42,451 nucleotides of DNA, taken from contig JAIBCB010000005.1 in NCBI GenBank assembly GCA_019694355.1, positions 1 through 42,451 of the forward strand, in the 5' to 3' direction. The notes under the pieces are model-generated. The model was not told the origin of the DNA and did not search any database. It saw nothing but the letters and a program-made list of their open reading frames with translations. The stretch comes from Pyrinomonadaceae bacterium. GTDB taxonomy: Bacteria; Acidobacteriota; Blastocatellia; Pyrinomonadales; Pyrinomonadaceae. Made by a program: the position numbers and the translations under genes. Shown here piece by piece: positions 22,661 to 30,200 of this stretch. Numbering within the stretch: position 1 is the first letter of the stretch; each line of letters begins with the position of its first letter.

Positions 22661-22669
22661 TGGTATAAT
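22661..22669 (+). promoter_or_regulatory. Extended -10 promoter element (TGGTATAAT)
   Basis: A perfect TATAAT (22664-22669) is preceded by TG at the extended -10 position. No good -35 box is seen, which is usual for extended -10 promoters. It lies 25 bases after the TPR gene and about 75 bases before the structured segment at 22744-22916. Confidence 0.55.
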
Positions 22670-22823
22670 TGAAATTCCCTCGAGCGGTTTTTGGGGCTGC
22701 TTGAGCCGGTTGAAAAAAAATCTGGAACTCTCGGGTATTTGTGGCACGCTACGTGCTTAAGAGAAAAGTGGCTAGCTTGATGAGATTTATCAAGACCCCG
22801 CCGCCAACTCTACTCCGAGCGCG

Positions 22824-22845
22824 GTTTGCCACTGTGCTCTTACAC
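22824..22845 (+). repeat. 22-bp exact repeat, copy A
   Basis: The sequence containing TGCCACTGTGCTCTTACAC is identical over 22 bases to 32029-32050. Here it forms the 3' arm of the long stem in the RNA candidate. Confidence 0.7.
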
Positions 22846-22878
22846 CTTCCGAGCGTTCCTTCAGTTGTCCTACCATAC

Positions 22879-22916
22879 AAGCCCGGTCTCGCTAGAGACC
22901 GGGCTTTCTTACTTTT
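22879..22916 (+). terminator. Strong rho-independent terminator of the RNA candidate
   Basis: This is a perfect 12-bp stem (AAGCCCGGTCTC / GAGACCGGGCTT, 22879-22906) with a four-base GCTA loop, followed by TCTTACTTTTG. The loop and strong GC stem make it one of the most stable hairpins in the window. Confidence 0.85.
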
Positions 22917-23059
22917 GTTCAGCAAATTACGCAGAATGCCGTTAATTACAGGCTTTCGTTCAATTTGAATGAATTGTGATCTTGCGGAGATGCCGGGCGC
23001 TCGTATCGGTCGGATTTTATTTCAAAATGACAGAGTTGCCAGGGGCAAACGGCTGAAAG

Positions 23060-23150
23060 TGACAGCTTCCGTCAGGCGAAAGTGACAATTTGCGTCACAC
23101 GCGTTCACGTTGCCGTATTTTCGTTCATATTGAATTGACCAAATCGGTCA
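23060..23150. promoter_or_regulatory. Cluster of three TGAC-N7-GTCA palindromes
   Basis: Sites are at 23060-23074, 23083-23097 and 23136-23150. The first two lie in a 23-bp direct repeat (GAAAGTGACA at 23055 and 23078), about two helical turns apart. The third is extended to TTGACC-N5-GGTCAA. They lie 44-134 bases upstream of lnt and probably bind a dimeric regulator that I cannot name. Confidence 0.5.
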
Positions 23151-23193
23151 ACGCGCACGGCTTTCGTCTGCCGAAACTGGTAAAATTTTCTCA

Positions 23194-24879
23194 GTGATCG
23201 GACTTTTGAAAAAAGTGTTTCCAGGTGCGCGGAATATCGTTTTGGCGCTCGCATCTGCATTGATGCTCGTATTGGCATTTCCGGACAGCGGTTGGTGGTG
23301 GTTGGCGTGGTTCGCATTTGTTCCCTTCCTGCTTGCCGTCGTCGATGAAAGGAACGGGATCTCGTCGTTCTTTCTGGGCCTTATCTTTGGAACCGCCTAT
23401 TTTTTCGGAACGTGTTGGTGGCTCGCCTATGCGCCGATCCACTACGGAGCCTTCCCGCCAGTATTAGCCTATTTGCTGATATTTATCGCATGCATGATCG
23501 CAGGATTTTTTCCCGCGGTCTTTGCACTCGTCTTTAACGCGATCTCAAGACGGTGCGGTTCCTGGAGCCTGCTTGCGGCACCTTTTGTTTGGGTCTTTAG
23601 CGAATACCTGCGTCTTTGGCTGACGGGGAACAATTGGAACGCGGTCGGCTATTCTCAGGCCTTTTCGCCGCACGCGATCTTGAACATGGCGTCGGTCGGC
23701 GGCGTTTATCTTGTAAGTTTCAATATCGTTGCCTTTAGTACGCTGATCGCCGCCGCGTTGAAGGTTGCCGCCTCGACGTCTGATGCTTTTGAACGCCGCG
23801 TGCCATTGCTCGCTTTGGGTACTTATTTCGTTGCTCCGGCCGGAATTATATACCTTTTGGTCGATCCAACGATGAGGTCGGCGTTCTCGCAAAAAGGAAA
23901 GCGAAATTTGTCGATCGCGTTGGTTGCGATCCCGACGATCGCTGCCGCCCTTTTGTTCTTCTTTGCGATGGGACCAAGGACCGAGGCAATGCCGTCAAAT
24001 TCGGCCGATATTGCCGCTACGGCCGTCGTTGTTCAGGCGGACGTTCCGATGAGTTCGCTTTCTGCGGTCAAGCTGGACCAACTTCGCAGCCGTCAGATCC
24101 AACTTGCGACACAGCGTCTGGCGGATGTTCATTCCGGTACAAAGCTCGTGATCCTTCCCGAATCTCCGATGAACTATATGTACACGGACGATCGCGAGTT
24201 CCAGACCTACATAAATGATTTCGCCCGGCGGAACAACGCGTGGGTGCTCTTCAATTCCGCCGAGCCGGATAGTGAATCGACCCGATATTTCAACTCGGCG
24301 GTTATGATCGATCCGAGCGGAAGGAAGGCAGGTCAGTACAACAAGATCCACCTCGTGCCTTTCGGCGAGGCGATGCCGTTCCCGCTCGATGGCGTTCTTC
24401 CCGGGTTGGTCGGAACGTTTGCCTATGGCCGAACCCACGACATTCTTCCCGTCGGTGACGCAAAGGCGGGCATCCTGATCTGTTTCGAATCCAATTTCGG
24501 CACGCTGTCGCGTCGGTTTGTTGCCGACGGTGCGGATGTTCTTATCGAACTGACCAATGACGGTTACCTCGGGCCGACGCCCGTTCTGAAGCAGCATCTT
24601 GCGAACGCGGTCTTTCGCGCGGTCGAGACCTCGCGGCCCATTCTTCGTGCGACCAACGTCGGCATTACGGGCTATATCGATGAAAGCGGTAATATCTCCG
24701 ACACGCTTCCGGTTTACGAGGAAGGCACACGCATTTGGCCCGTGCACAAAAGCAGCGGAAGGATGACGTTTTACGTACGGTTTGGTGATTGGGTCGCGTG
24801 GCTGGGAACGCTCGTAACGTTGGTGTTGCTGGGCTACTCGATCGCGAGCGGTCGCCGACAGCGGCACCCTGAGCTATAA
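23194..24879 (+). CDS. lnt: Apolipoprotein N-acyltransferase
   Basis: This 561-residue inner-membrane enzyme transfers a third acyl chain from phospholipid to the N-terminal cysteine of lipoproteins. The N-terminal half has six or more helices, with AFPDSGWWWLAWFAFVPFLL and FGTCWWLAYAPIHYG typical of Lnt. The nitrilase-like domain carries the full catalytic triad: Glu323 in ILPESP, Lys384 in KIHLVPFGE and Cys430 in ICFES, followed by ELTNDGYLGPTPVLKQHLAN. The C-terminal helix is near 540. The start is a GTG without a clear ribosome-binding site. It leads a run with prfB and radA and shows that the cell makes triacylated lipoproteins. Confidence 0.95.
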   Translation: MIGLLKKVFPGARNIVLALASALMLVLAFPDSGWWWLAWFAFVPFLLAVVDERNGISSFFLGLIFGTAYFFGTCWWLAYAPIHYGAFPPVLAYLLIFIACMIAGFFPAVFALVFNAISRRCGSWSLLAAPFVWVFSEYLRLWLTGNNWNAVGYSQAFSPHAILNMASVGGVYLVSFNIVAFSTLIAAALKVAASTSDAFERRVPLLALGTYFVAPAGIIYLLVDPTMRSAFSQKGKRNLSIALVAIPTIAAALLFFFAMGPRTEAMPSNSADIAATAVVVQADVPMSSLSAVKLDQLRSRQIQLATQRLADVHSGTKLVILPESPMNYMYTDDREFQTYINDFARRNNAWVLFNSAEPDSESTRYFNSAVMIDPSGRKAGQYNKIHLVPFGEAMPFPLDGVLPGLVGTFAYGRTHDILPVGDAKAGILICFESNFGTLSRRFVADGADVLIELTNDGYLGPTPVLKQHLANAVFRAVETSRPILRATNVGITGYIDESGNISDTLPVYEEGTRIWPVHKSSGRMTFYVRFGDWVAWLGTLVTLVLLGYSIASGRRQRHPEL

Positions 24880-24917
24880 TACTCGATCGCTGTCGAATGC
24901 GTTACGGCTTTTAATAT

Positions 24918-26025
24918 ATGGAACTTGCAGACCTGCATACAAAACACGAAGAGATAAAAGATAAAGTTGCCCAACTTGGGAGGTTTCTTTGACGCGCCTC
25001 AAAAACGCAAACAGCTAGAACAATTCGAAGAGCAGATCGCCCAACCGGGCTTTTGGGACGATTCCGAAGCGGCGCAGAAGGTCGTGCAGCAGCGGTCGCG
25101 CATTGAGAAAGCTCTTGAACGCCAGAAAGCGTTCGAAACCGGCGTTTCGGATGCCGAGGTGCTTTTCGAGTTCGCCGAATCGGACGAGGCCTCGGCGACG
25201 GAACTCGAAGACCTGGTAGCTAAACTCGATAGCGAGGTTGCTGCCGCGGAGATCGAATCTTTGCTGTCGGGCGAAACCGACGCTAACAACGCGATCTGTT
25301 CGCTGCAGGCCGGAGCCGGCGGCACGGATGCGCAGGATTTTGCTCAGATGCTGCTGCGAATGTATCTTCGCTGGGCTGAGCGCAAAGGTTTTAAGGCGGA
25401 GATCCTTGACGAACAGCCGGGAAGCGAAGCGGGCATCAAGTCCGCAACATTCCGCATCGAAGGCGACTATGCTTATGGGCTTCTTGCTGCAGAAGCTGGA
25501 GTTCATCGACTCGTTCGTATCTCGCCTTTCAATTCAGGCGGCAGCCGCGAAACGTCATTCGCCTCGATGTTCGTCTCACCGGAGATCGATGAGAATATCG
25601 AGGTGAACATCGAAGACAAAGACCTGCGTGTTGATACCTATAGATCGACAGGCGCGGGCGGGCAGCACGTCAATACGACCGATTCTGCCGTTCGCATCAC
25701 GCATTTGCCTACCGGTATCGTCGTGACGTGCCAGAATCAGCGTTCACAGATCCAGAATCGTGCCGTTGCGATGCAGGTGCTGCGTTCGAAACTTTACGAA
25801 CTCGAGCTCGAAAAACGCCGCGAAGGCGCCGCCGAACTCGAAGCTGGGAAGATGGACATCTCTTTCGGGTCACAGATACGCAATTACGTTCTTCATCCGT
25901 ATCGCCTCGTCAAAGACACGCGGACAAAGCATGAGACCGCCGATGTTGAGTCGGTTCTTGACGGCGAGATCGACGATTTTATCCAAGAGGTGCTCCTTTT
26001 CAAAAAAGGGGCGGAGACGCGTTAG
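24918..26025 (+). CDS. prfB: Peptide chain release factor 2, with +1 programmed frameshift
   Basis: The ATG at 24918 opens 24 codons that end at an in-frame TGA (24990-24992). A +1 shift at CTT continues into the main frame to the TAG at 26023-26025, giving about 368 residues. The tripeptide SPF (202-204) recognises UGA/UAA, and GGQ (247-249) triggers peptidyl-tRNA hydrolysis; both lie where they do in E. coli RF2. A reading that begins at a TTG at 24967 in the final frame omits the real N-terminus. The frameshift is autoregulatory: low RF2 lets ribosomes pause at UGA and slip. The gene ends five bases before radA. Confidence 0.96.
24978..24993 (+). promoter_or_regulatory. prfB programmed +1 frameshift site
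   Basis: GGGAGG (internal Shine-Dalgarno, 24978-24983), a three-base spacer, the slippery CTT and then TGAC (24987-24993) reproduce the E. coli prfB recoding signal with identical spacing. Confidence 0.95.
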
Positions 26026-26030
26026 CGAAG

Positions 26031-27401
26031 ATGGCGAAACAACCTGCCACCATTTTTGTTTGTCAGAATTGCGGAGCACAGGCGCGCAAGTGGCTCGGAC
26101 AGTGCGCTGACTGCGGTGAATGGAATACGTTTGCCGAGGAACGTTTTCGTCCCGCCGCATCGGGTAAACGTGCTGCGTCCGCCGTCAACTATCGGCCTGC
26201 CGAAGCCTTTTCCTACGCGTCGATAAAGTCGGATGAGGACGAACGCACAACTTCGGGTATTGAGGAATTTGATCGAGTGCTTGGCGGAGGGATCGTCGCC
26301 GGTTCTCTCGTTCTGATCGGTGGTGCACCGGGTATCGGCAAATCTACGCTCGTGCTTCAGATGGCAGAACGGCTCGTTTCGGGCGGCATTTCCGTTCTTT
26401 ATGTTTCGGGCGAAGAATCCGAACGGCAGATCAAGCTTCGCGGCGCACGTCTCGGGCTTCAAGCTGACGGGCTTTTCATTATGCCTGAGACGAATCTCGT
26501 CGCTATTTTGGACGAGATAGCAAGGATGCGTCCAAATGTCGTTATCGTCGATTCGATACAGACCGTTTTCAGCCCCGCGATCGAATCAGCCCCGGGCAGC
26601 GTCTCGCAGGTTCGCGAAGTCGCGTCGCAGCTGATGATGCTTGCCAAACAAACCGGCACGCCTGTCTTCCTGACCGGCCACGTTACAAAAGATGGTTCGA
26701 TCGCGGGTCCAAAGACGCTCGAACACATCGTCGATACTGTGATCTATTTCGAGGGCGATCGTCATCACAATCACCGCATCATTCGGGCGACCAAGAACCG
26801 ATTTGGTGCCGCCAACGAAATAGGTGTTTTCGAGATGACCGGCACGGGCTTGATAGCCGTCGGCAATCCATCGGAGCTTTTCCTGCAGGAACGTCCGGCC
26901 AATGCGACGGGCTCGGTCGTGACCGTTTGTATGGAAGGCACGCGGCCGATGCTCGTCGAGATCCAGGCGCTCGCAAGCGGAACGAAGTTCGGCTCAGGAC
27001 GACGGATGACGCAGGGTTTTGACCACAACCGCACATCGCTTTTGATCGCCGTGATGGAGAAGCGTCTAGGGATGCAGCTCGCTTCGGACGATGTTTTTGT
27101 GAACGTTGCAGGCGGCTTCGAGGTCGATGAGCCCGCAGCCGACCTTGGCGTGATCGCAGCGATCGCATCGAGTTTTCGCAACCTGGTGATCCCGCCTGAA
27201 ACTGCCGTTTTCGGCGAGGTTGGGCTGACCGGCGAAGTTCGCGGCGTGCTCCAGGCACAGGCACGCGCACGCGAAGCTCAGACGCTTGGGTTCAAGAAGC
27301 TCATCATTCCCGAATCAAATCGCAAGGGCCTCGAAAAACTCCTCGGCATCCGGATCGTCGGTATCAAGGATCTTGACCAACTGATGGACGAACTGTTCTG
27401 A
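26031..27401 (+). CDS. radA: DNA repair ATPase RadA (branch migration)
   Basis: This is a 456-residue protein. The N-terminal zinc finger is C11-x2-C14 ... C25-x2-C28. The RecA-like ATPase core has Walker A GAPGIGKS (98-105), Walker B in NVVIVDSIQT, and the RadA-specific KNRFG motif (255-259). The C-terminal Lon-like domain (about 290-456) includes DVFVNVAGGFEVDEPAADLG and AVFGEVGLTGEVRGV. RadA acts with RecA in recombination intermediates, including natural transformation, which fits the comEC-comEA genes 7 kb away. It starts five bases after prfB and is probably translated from the same mRNA. Confidence 0.96.
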   Translation: MAKQPATIFVCQNCGAQARKWLGQCADCGEWNTFAEERFRPAASGKRAASAVNYRPAEAFSYASIKSDEDERTTSGIEEFDRVLGGGIVAGSLVLIGGAPGIGKSTLVLQMAERLVSGGISVLYVSGEESERQIKLRGARLGLQADGLFIMPETNLVAILDEIARMRPNVVIVDSIQTVFSPAIESAPGSVSQVREVASQLMMLAKQTGTPVFLTGHVTKDGSIAGPKTLEHIVDTVIYFEGDRHHNHRIIRATKNRFGAANEIGVFEMTGTGLIAVGNPSELFLQERPANATGSVVTVCMEGTRPMLVEIQALASGTKFGSGRRMTQGFDHNRTSLLIAVMEKRLGMQLASDDVFVNVAGGFEVDEPAADLGVIAAIASSFRNLVIPPETAVFGEVGLTGEVRGVLQAQARAREAQTLGFKKLIIPESNRKGLEKLLGIRIVGIKDLDQLMDELF

Positions 27402-27499
27402 TTCTGTTCCGTCCACGCGGTCTTTTTTGTCTCGGGAACAAATCCGTCAGTCAGTTCGTATCTCACACCAACACAAAAAAAAAGGAGCTGTTGTTGGGA

Positions 27500-27991
27500 A
27501 TGAAATTTCGCCTGTTTATCGTATTCACACTTGTGCTTGTGTCGTCACTCGCAGTCGTCGGACAGACGAGCGACAAGACCGAGACAGAACTAAGATCGCT
27601 TGTTCGCCGGATGGTTGATGCCCAAGCTGCTTTCGATGTGAAGGCTCTCGATGCAGTCCTCACGCCTGACTACATAGAGATATCGCCGCTTGGCGAATTC
27701 GACACGCGCGATAAAGTTCTCGGGTTTTACAAGCCCGAATTGAAGCCGCCGGCGAACCAAATGCCCACGAATATGGAGTTAAGCGATTACTCGGTCCGCA
27801 TTTACGAGAAGATGGCGGTCGTGATCGTAAAAGAGACGTTCTCGTTCACTGCCGACGGAAAGCCCTTACCGCCTCGAAGCTTGCGCGTGATGTTCGTGTG
27901 TAAACGGGAAAAGAGTGGCTGGAAAGTCGCGTCCGTGCAATACACCGGCATTCGTCCAAAACAACCTGCGCCGCCGACAAAGCCGAACTGA
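27500..27991 (+). CDS. Secreted SnoaL/DUF4440-like (NTF2-fold) protein
   Basis: From the ATG at 27500 this is 163 residues with a signal peptide (MKFRLFIVFTLVLVSSLAVVG). The mature protein has the cone-like NTF2 pattern: LRSLVRRMVDAQAAFDVKAL, then LTPDYIEISPLGEFDTRDKV and GWKVASVQYTG. Members act as hydrolases, isomerases or ligand carriers; this one has no assigned substrate. AAAGGAG lies 12 bases before the ATG but only six before a TTG at 27494, so a slightly earlier start is possible. It sits alone, 98 bases after radA. Confidence 0.8.
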   Translation: MKFRLFIVFTLVLVSSLAVVGQTSDKTETELRSLVRRMVDAQAAFDVKALDAVLTPDYIEISPLGEFDTRDKVLGFYKPELKPPANQMPTNMELSDYSVRIYEKMAVVIVKETFSFTADGKPLPPRSLRVMFVCKREKSGWKVASVQYTGIRPKQPAPPTKPN

Positions 27992-28013
27992 TCAGCAAGC
28001 AGGAAACAGAACT

Positions 28014-28463
28014 CTAGATTTCCGGTGCCATTATCTTGTCGAGAATACTGTCCGTTTTTGCTCGAATGTCGGTAACGCGAGGGCTCGGGTGTTCATTCAA
28101 AAATGACGGAGGCGTGTGAAATGGATCGACCTGGACAGGAACGCCTTCTTCGTCGAGTCGATGCGTGATGATAGACGAGATCAATTCCTGCTCGAACTGC
28201 GTAAGGTCAAGGAACCTGACGCCAAGGCCCGTATGGTCGAATCGGTAAAGAGCCTTGCACGAAAGCGGCAAATGGTTGCCGTTCGGCAGCTCGATCTCCA
28301 TGCGGAATTCATCGCCAACGTAGATGTTCTCCTCCCAACCCGTAAAGCAGCCCCCGATGCTTATCTGGAGCAACCGAGTCTGCTGCCGCTCACCGTATTT
28401 GGTGATGATCGTCGCCGGAATGTCGAGCGAAAAGCGGATATGTTGGCGTTGGCTGATAGACAT
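28014..28463 (-). CDS. PilZ domain protein (cyclic di-GMP binding type)
   Basis: This 149-residue protein opens RQHIRFSLDIPATI, where RxxxR (Arg6, Arg10) is the PilZ c-di-GMP-binding motif. The second motif appears as QISIGGCF (about residues 33-40), with Gln in place of the usual Asp/Asn of D/NxSxxG, so affinity may be reduced. LSCKALYRFDHTGLGVRFLD completes the barrel. Residues 105-149 form a polar tail. PilZ proteins link c-di-GMP to motility, polysaccharide export or gene control. No cyclase or phosphodiesterase lies nearby. Confidence 0.85.
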   Translation of the reverse strand: MSISQRQHIRFSLDIPATIITKYGERQQTRLLQISIGGCFTGWEENIYVGDEFRMEIELPNGNHLPLSCKALYRFDHTGLGVRFLDLTQFEQELISSIITHRLDEEGVPVQVDPFHTPPSFLNEHPSPRVTDIRAKTDSILDKIMAPEI

Positions 28464-28533
28464 TTTACGGTCAGGGGTGAACGAACAACTTGCAACAGCT
28501 TATTTTAGCTGTTTGCGGCGGACTCTAGCAACA

Positions 28534-28569
28534 CAAAAAGACCGGCTCGCTATAAAACCCGAGCCGGTC
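28534..28569 (-). terminator. Rho-independent terminator of the bacilliredoxin gene
   Basis: A perfect 10-bp stem (GACCGGCTCG 28540-28549, complement 28560-28569) has a ten-base loop. On the minus strand it is followed by TTTTT (28535-28539). It lies directly downstream of the gene ending at 28594. Confidence 0.88.
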
Positions 28570-28593
28570 AATTCTGTGCAAAATAAGTTTCCT

Positions 28594-29037
28594 CTAGGCC
28601 GCGGCCGCTTCGTTGCCTTCCGCAACCTCTTCAAATGCGGCGGCAAGAGCCTGGCCGATCATCTGCGGAGGCCTGCCTTCGAGGTCGCGACGCTCGAACA
28701 TCTTCACCAACTTTCCGTTCTTCAAGAACGCGATCGAAGGCGAGGACGAGGGGTAACCGGTGAAGTATTGGCGAGCGGTTTCGGTCGCGTCGATGTCGGC
28801 GCCGGCGAATACCGTGATCGCGCGATCGGGTTTTACTGCCGCATGTTGGAACGCCATCGCGATGCCGGGGCGAACGCCGCCGGCGGCGCATCCGCAAACC
28901 GAATTCACGACGACCATCAGCGTTCCGTCAGTGTTCTTTACTGCGGCTTCGACAGCCTCGCTTGTCTTTGTTTCTTCGATGCCAAGGCTTGCAAGCTCAG
29001 CACGCATTCCGTGGATCATCATTTCTGGATAGGGCAT
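28594..29037 (-). CDS. BrxA/BrxB-family bacilliredoxin
   Basis: From the ATG at 29035-29037 this is 147 residues starting MPYPEMMIHGMRAELA. The active site is NSVCGCAAGG (Cys48-Gly-Cys50), the CxC motif of the YphP/YqiW (BrxA/BrxB) family. YPSSSPSIAFLKNGKLVKMF and the central strand VVVNSV fit the thioredoxin-like fold. These proteins remove bacillithiol or related thiols from oxidised cysteines. Homologues also occur where bacillithiol is unproven. AGGAG lies seven bases before this ATG, which decides against the longer frame to 29079. A promoter and a palindrome lie directly upstream. Confidence 0.92.
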   Translation of the reverse strand: MPYPEMMIHGMRAELASLGIEETKTSEAVEAAVKNTDGTLMVVVNSVCGCAAGGVRPGIAMAFQHAAVKPDRAITVFAGADIDATETARQYFTGYPSSSPSIAFLKNGKLVKMFERRDLEGRPPQMIGQALAAAFEEVAEGNEAAAA

Positions 29038-29059
29038 AAATTCTCCTAAAGGTTGAAAT

Positions 29060-29083
29060 ATACTTGACCTTTTTTTCAAGTAT
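29060..29083. promoter_or_regulatory. Palindromic operator upstream of the bacilliredoxin gene
   Basis: ATACTTGA-N8-TCAAGTAT is a perfect 8-bp inverted repeat that overlaps the -10 region and runs to just before the ribosome-binding site. A further TCAAGT half-site lies at 29105-29110. The half-site ACTTG/CAAGT resembles that in the HxlR palindrome at 10405, but with wider spacing. Confidence 0.55.
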
Positions 29084-29108
29084 CTTAAATTTGGTGATAC
29101 TGCGTCAA
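29082..29108 (-). promoter_or_regulatory. Promoter of the bacilliredoxin gene
   Basis: On the minus strand TTGACG (29103-29108), a 15-base spacer and TAAGAT (29082-29087) precede the gene by about 45 bases. The spacing is short, and the -10 overlaps the palindrome arm at 29076-29083. This would fit a regulated promoter. Confidence 0.4.
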
Positions 29109-29160
29109 GTTTGGCACCGCAGGAACGAATCCCTTACTATCGACAGATATCAGAGGGACA

Positions 29161-29715
29161 ATGTCGATCGAAACTGAGAAGAAATATCGGATAACGGCTG
29201 AGCGGGCGGTCGAACTGGCAGCTCGTCTTGAAGCTCGCGGCGGCGTGTTCCTTTATGAGCGATTCGAGGAGAATCTTCTTTTTCGCGGCGGACAGCTCGA
29301 TGCGAACAATGCGGTACTGCGTCTAAGGCGAACCGACGCCGGCTCATTCCTTACCTACAAAGAGAAGGCGGTCGTCGAGGAGGGCTTCAAGTCGCGGCTT
29401 GAGTATGAAACTGCCATCGACGACGCAGCAGCGATCGAGGCGATGATCGGCAGGCTCGGTTATCGGCTCTCTCTTATTTATGAAAAACGTCGAAAGGCGT
29501 GGCGGCTCGCGGATTGTGAGATCGTTTTCGACGAACTTCCATTCGGTCATTTTATGGAGGTCGAAGGCTCCGTTGATGACATTCTAGCGACGGAAAAGCT
29601 TTTAGATCTTAGCGAACTCGACGCAGAGCCGCTCAGCTATCCAAGTTTGACCGCAAAATTTGGACAAGATGAAGAAGGCGTCAAGGCGGCACGCTTCGAT
29701 CACAAGGAGAGTTGA
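29161..29715 (+). CDS. CYTH-domain protein, class IV adenylate cyclase (CyaB)-like
   Basis: This 184-residue protein opens with the CYTH signature SIETEKKYRI (ExExK at residues 4-8). RLRRTDAGSFLTYKEKA, SRLEYETAI and EKRRKAWRL follow, giving the ring of basic and acidic residues of the triphosphate tunnel fold. Members make cAMP or hydrolyse triphosphates such as thiamine triphosphate or inorganic triphosphate; which one cannot be told. The 3' end overlaps the convergent tsaE gene by 16 bases. Confidence 0.88.
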   Translation: MSIETEKKYRITAERAVELAARLEARGGVFLYERFEENLLFRGGQLDANNAVLRLRRTDAGSFLTYKEKAVVEEGFKSRLEYETAIDDAAAIEAMIGRLGYRLSLIYEKRRKAWRLADCEIVFDELPFGHFMEVEGSVDDILATEKLLDLSELDAEPLSYPSLTAKFGQDEEGVKAARFDHKES

Positions 29716-30164
29716 TTCAGGCGGTCAGTGTCATCGGGAAAGCGTACGTCGATCGTCCGCGGGTCATCGCCGTCGCCTGTGAGCGAGATCTCTATCACAC
29801 GTTTTGCCATCGGATTCGAAGACAAGCGATCGGGCCACTCGATGATAGCAATAGCTTTCGGGTCGTCGAGTATCTCATCAAGCCCGACTGCGGTTGATGC
29901 GTCAGCCTTTGCGTCGAGCCGCCAAAGGTCGATGTGGTAAACCGCAAGTTTTTCGGTCTTGTAAAGATTAACGAGCGCAAAGCTCGGGCTCGTGACCTCA
30001 TCCACGTCGTATCCCAGACCGTGCAGGATCCCTTTTGTGAACAAAGTTTTTCCGGCGCCAAGCTCGCCTGATAAAAGGACGACATCGCCGCCGCGAAGTT
30101 CAGCGGCGAGACTCTCACCCAAGCCGAAGGTCTCATCCGGCGTATTGCAGACAACCTTGCTCAT
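29700..30164 (-). CDS. tsaE: tRNA threonylcarbamoyladenosine biosynthesis protein TsaE
   Basis: From the ATG at 30162-30164 this is 154 residues. The P-loop is SGELGAGKT, followed by FTKGILHGLG. VTSPSFALVNLYKTEKLAVY then HIDLWRL is the hallmark TsaE stretch, and AIIEWPDRL completes it. TsaE is the ATPase that drives t6A formation on ANN-decoding tRNAs together with TsaB and TsaD. An upstream TTG (30183-30185) has a much better ribosome-binding sequence (GAGAGGGG four bases before it) and would add seven residues, so the start is uncertain. It follows nnr by 15-36 bases, a neighbour pair seen in many bacteria. Confidence 0.94.
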   Translation of the reverse strand: MSKVVCNTPDETFGLGESLAAELRGGDVVLLSGELGAGKTLFTKGILHGLGYDVDEVTSPSFALVNLYKTEKLAVYHIDLWRLDAKADASTAVGLDEILDDPKAIAIIEWPDRLSSNPMAKRVIEISLTGDGDDPRTIDVRFPDDTDRLNQLSL

Positions 30165-30200
30165 GATCGGCGAAACGTTGGACAAGCCGCCCCTCTCATA

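Larger units (their letters stand above)
22676..22916 (+). ncRNA. Candidate structured small RNA
   Basis: The 557-base gap at 22637-23193 has no credible gene, yet it holds a promoter (TATAAT 22664), a foldable segment and a terminator. Stems: GCACG-CTA-CGTGC (22744-22756); TAAGAG (22758-22763) with CTCTTA (22837-22842); AGTGGC (22767-22772) with GCCACT (22828-22833), separated by a three-by-three internal loop; and CTTGAT (22776-22781) with ATCAAG (22789-22794) inside. The whole looks like a closed multi-branch RNA of about 240 bases. It does not match tmRNA, RNase P or SRP RNA hallmarks that I can recall. 6S RNA is possible but unproven. A short ORF reading is not convincing. Confidence 0.5.

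Noticed and set aside
22741..22968. 75-codon plus-strand frame across the RNA candidate
   Set aside because: It begins with a GTG without a ribosome-binding site, reads through a strong terminator hairpin and has no recognisable features. A non-coding RNA fits better.
24967..26025. A release factor frame that starts at a TTG at 24967
   Set aside because: The in-frame ATG at 24918 plus the CTT-TGAC frameshift site gives the full RF2 N-terminus, so the TTG start is an artefact of ignoring recoding.
27402..27450. Possible terminator after radA
   Set aside because: A GTCTTTTTTG run exists, but the adjoining pairing (GACGAAC with GTTCCGTC, bulged) is not next to the T run, so it was not called.
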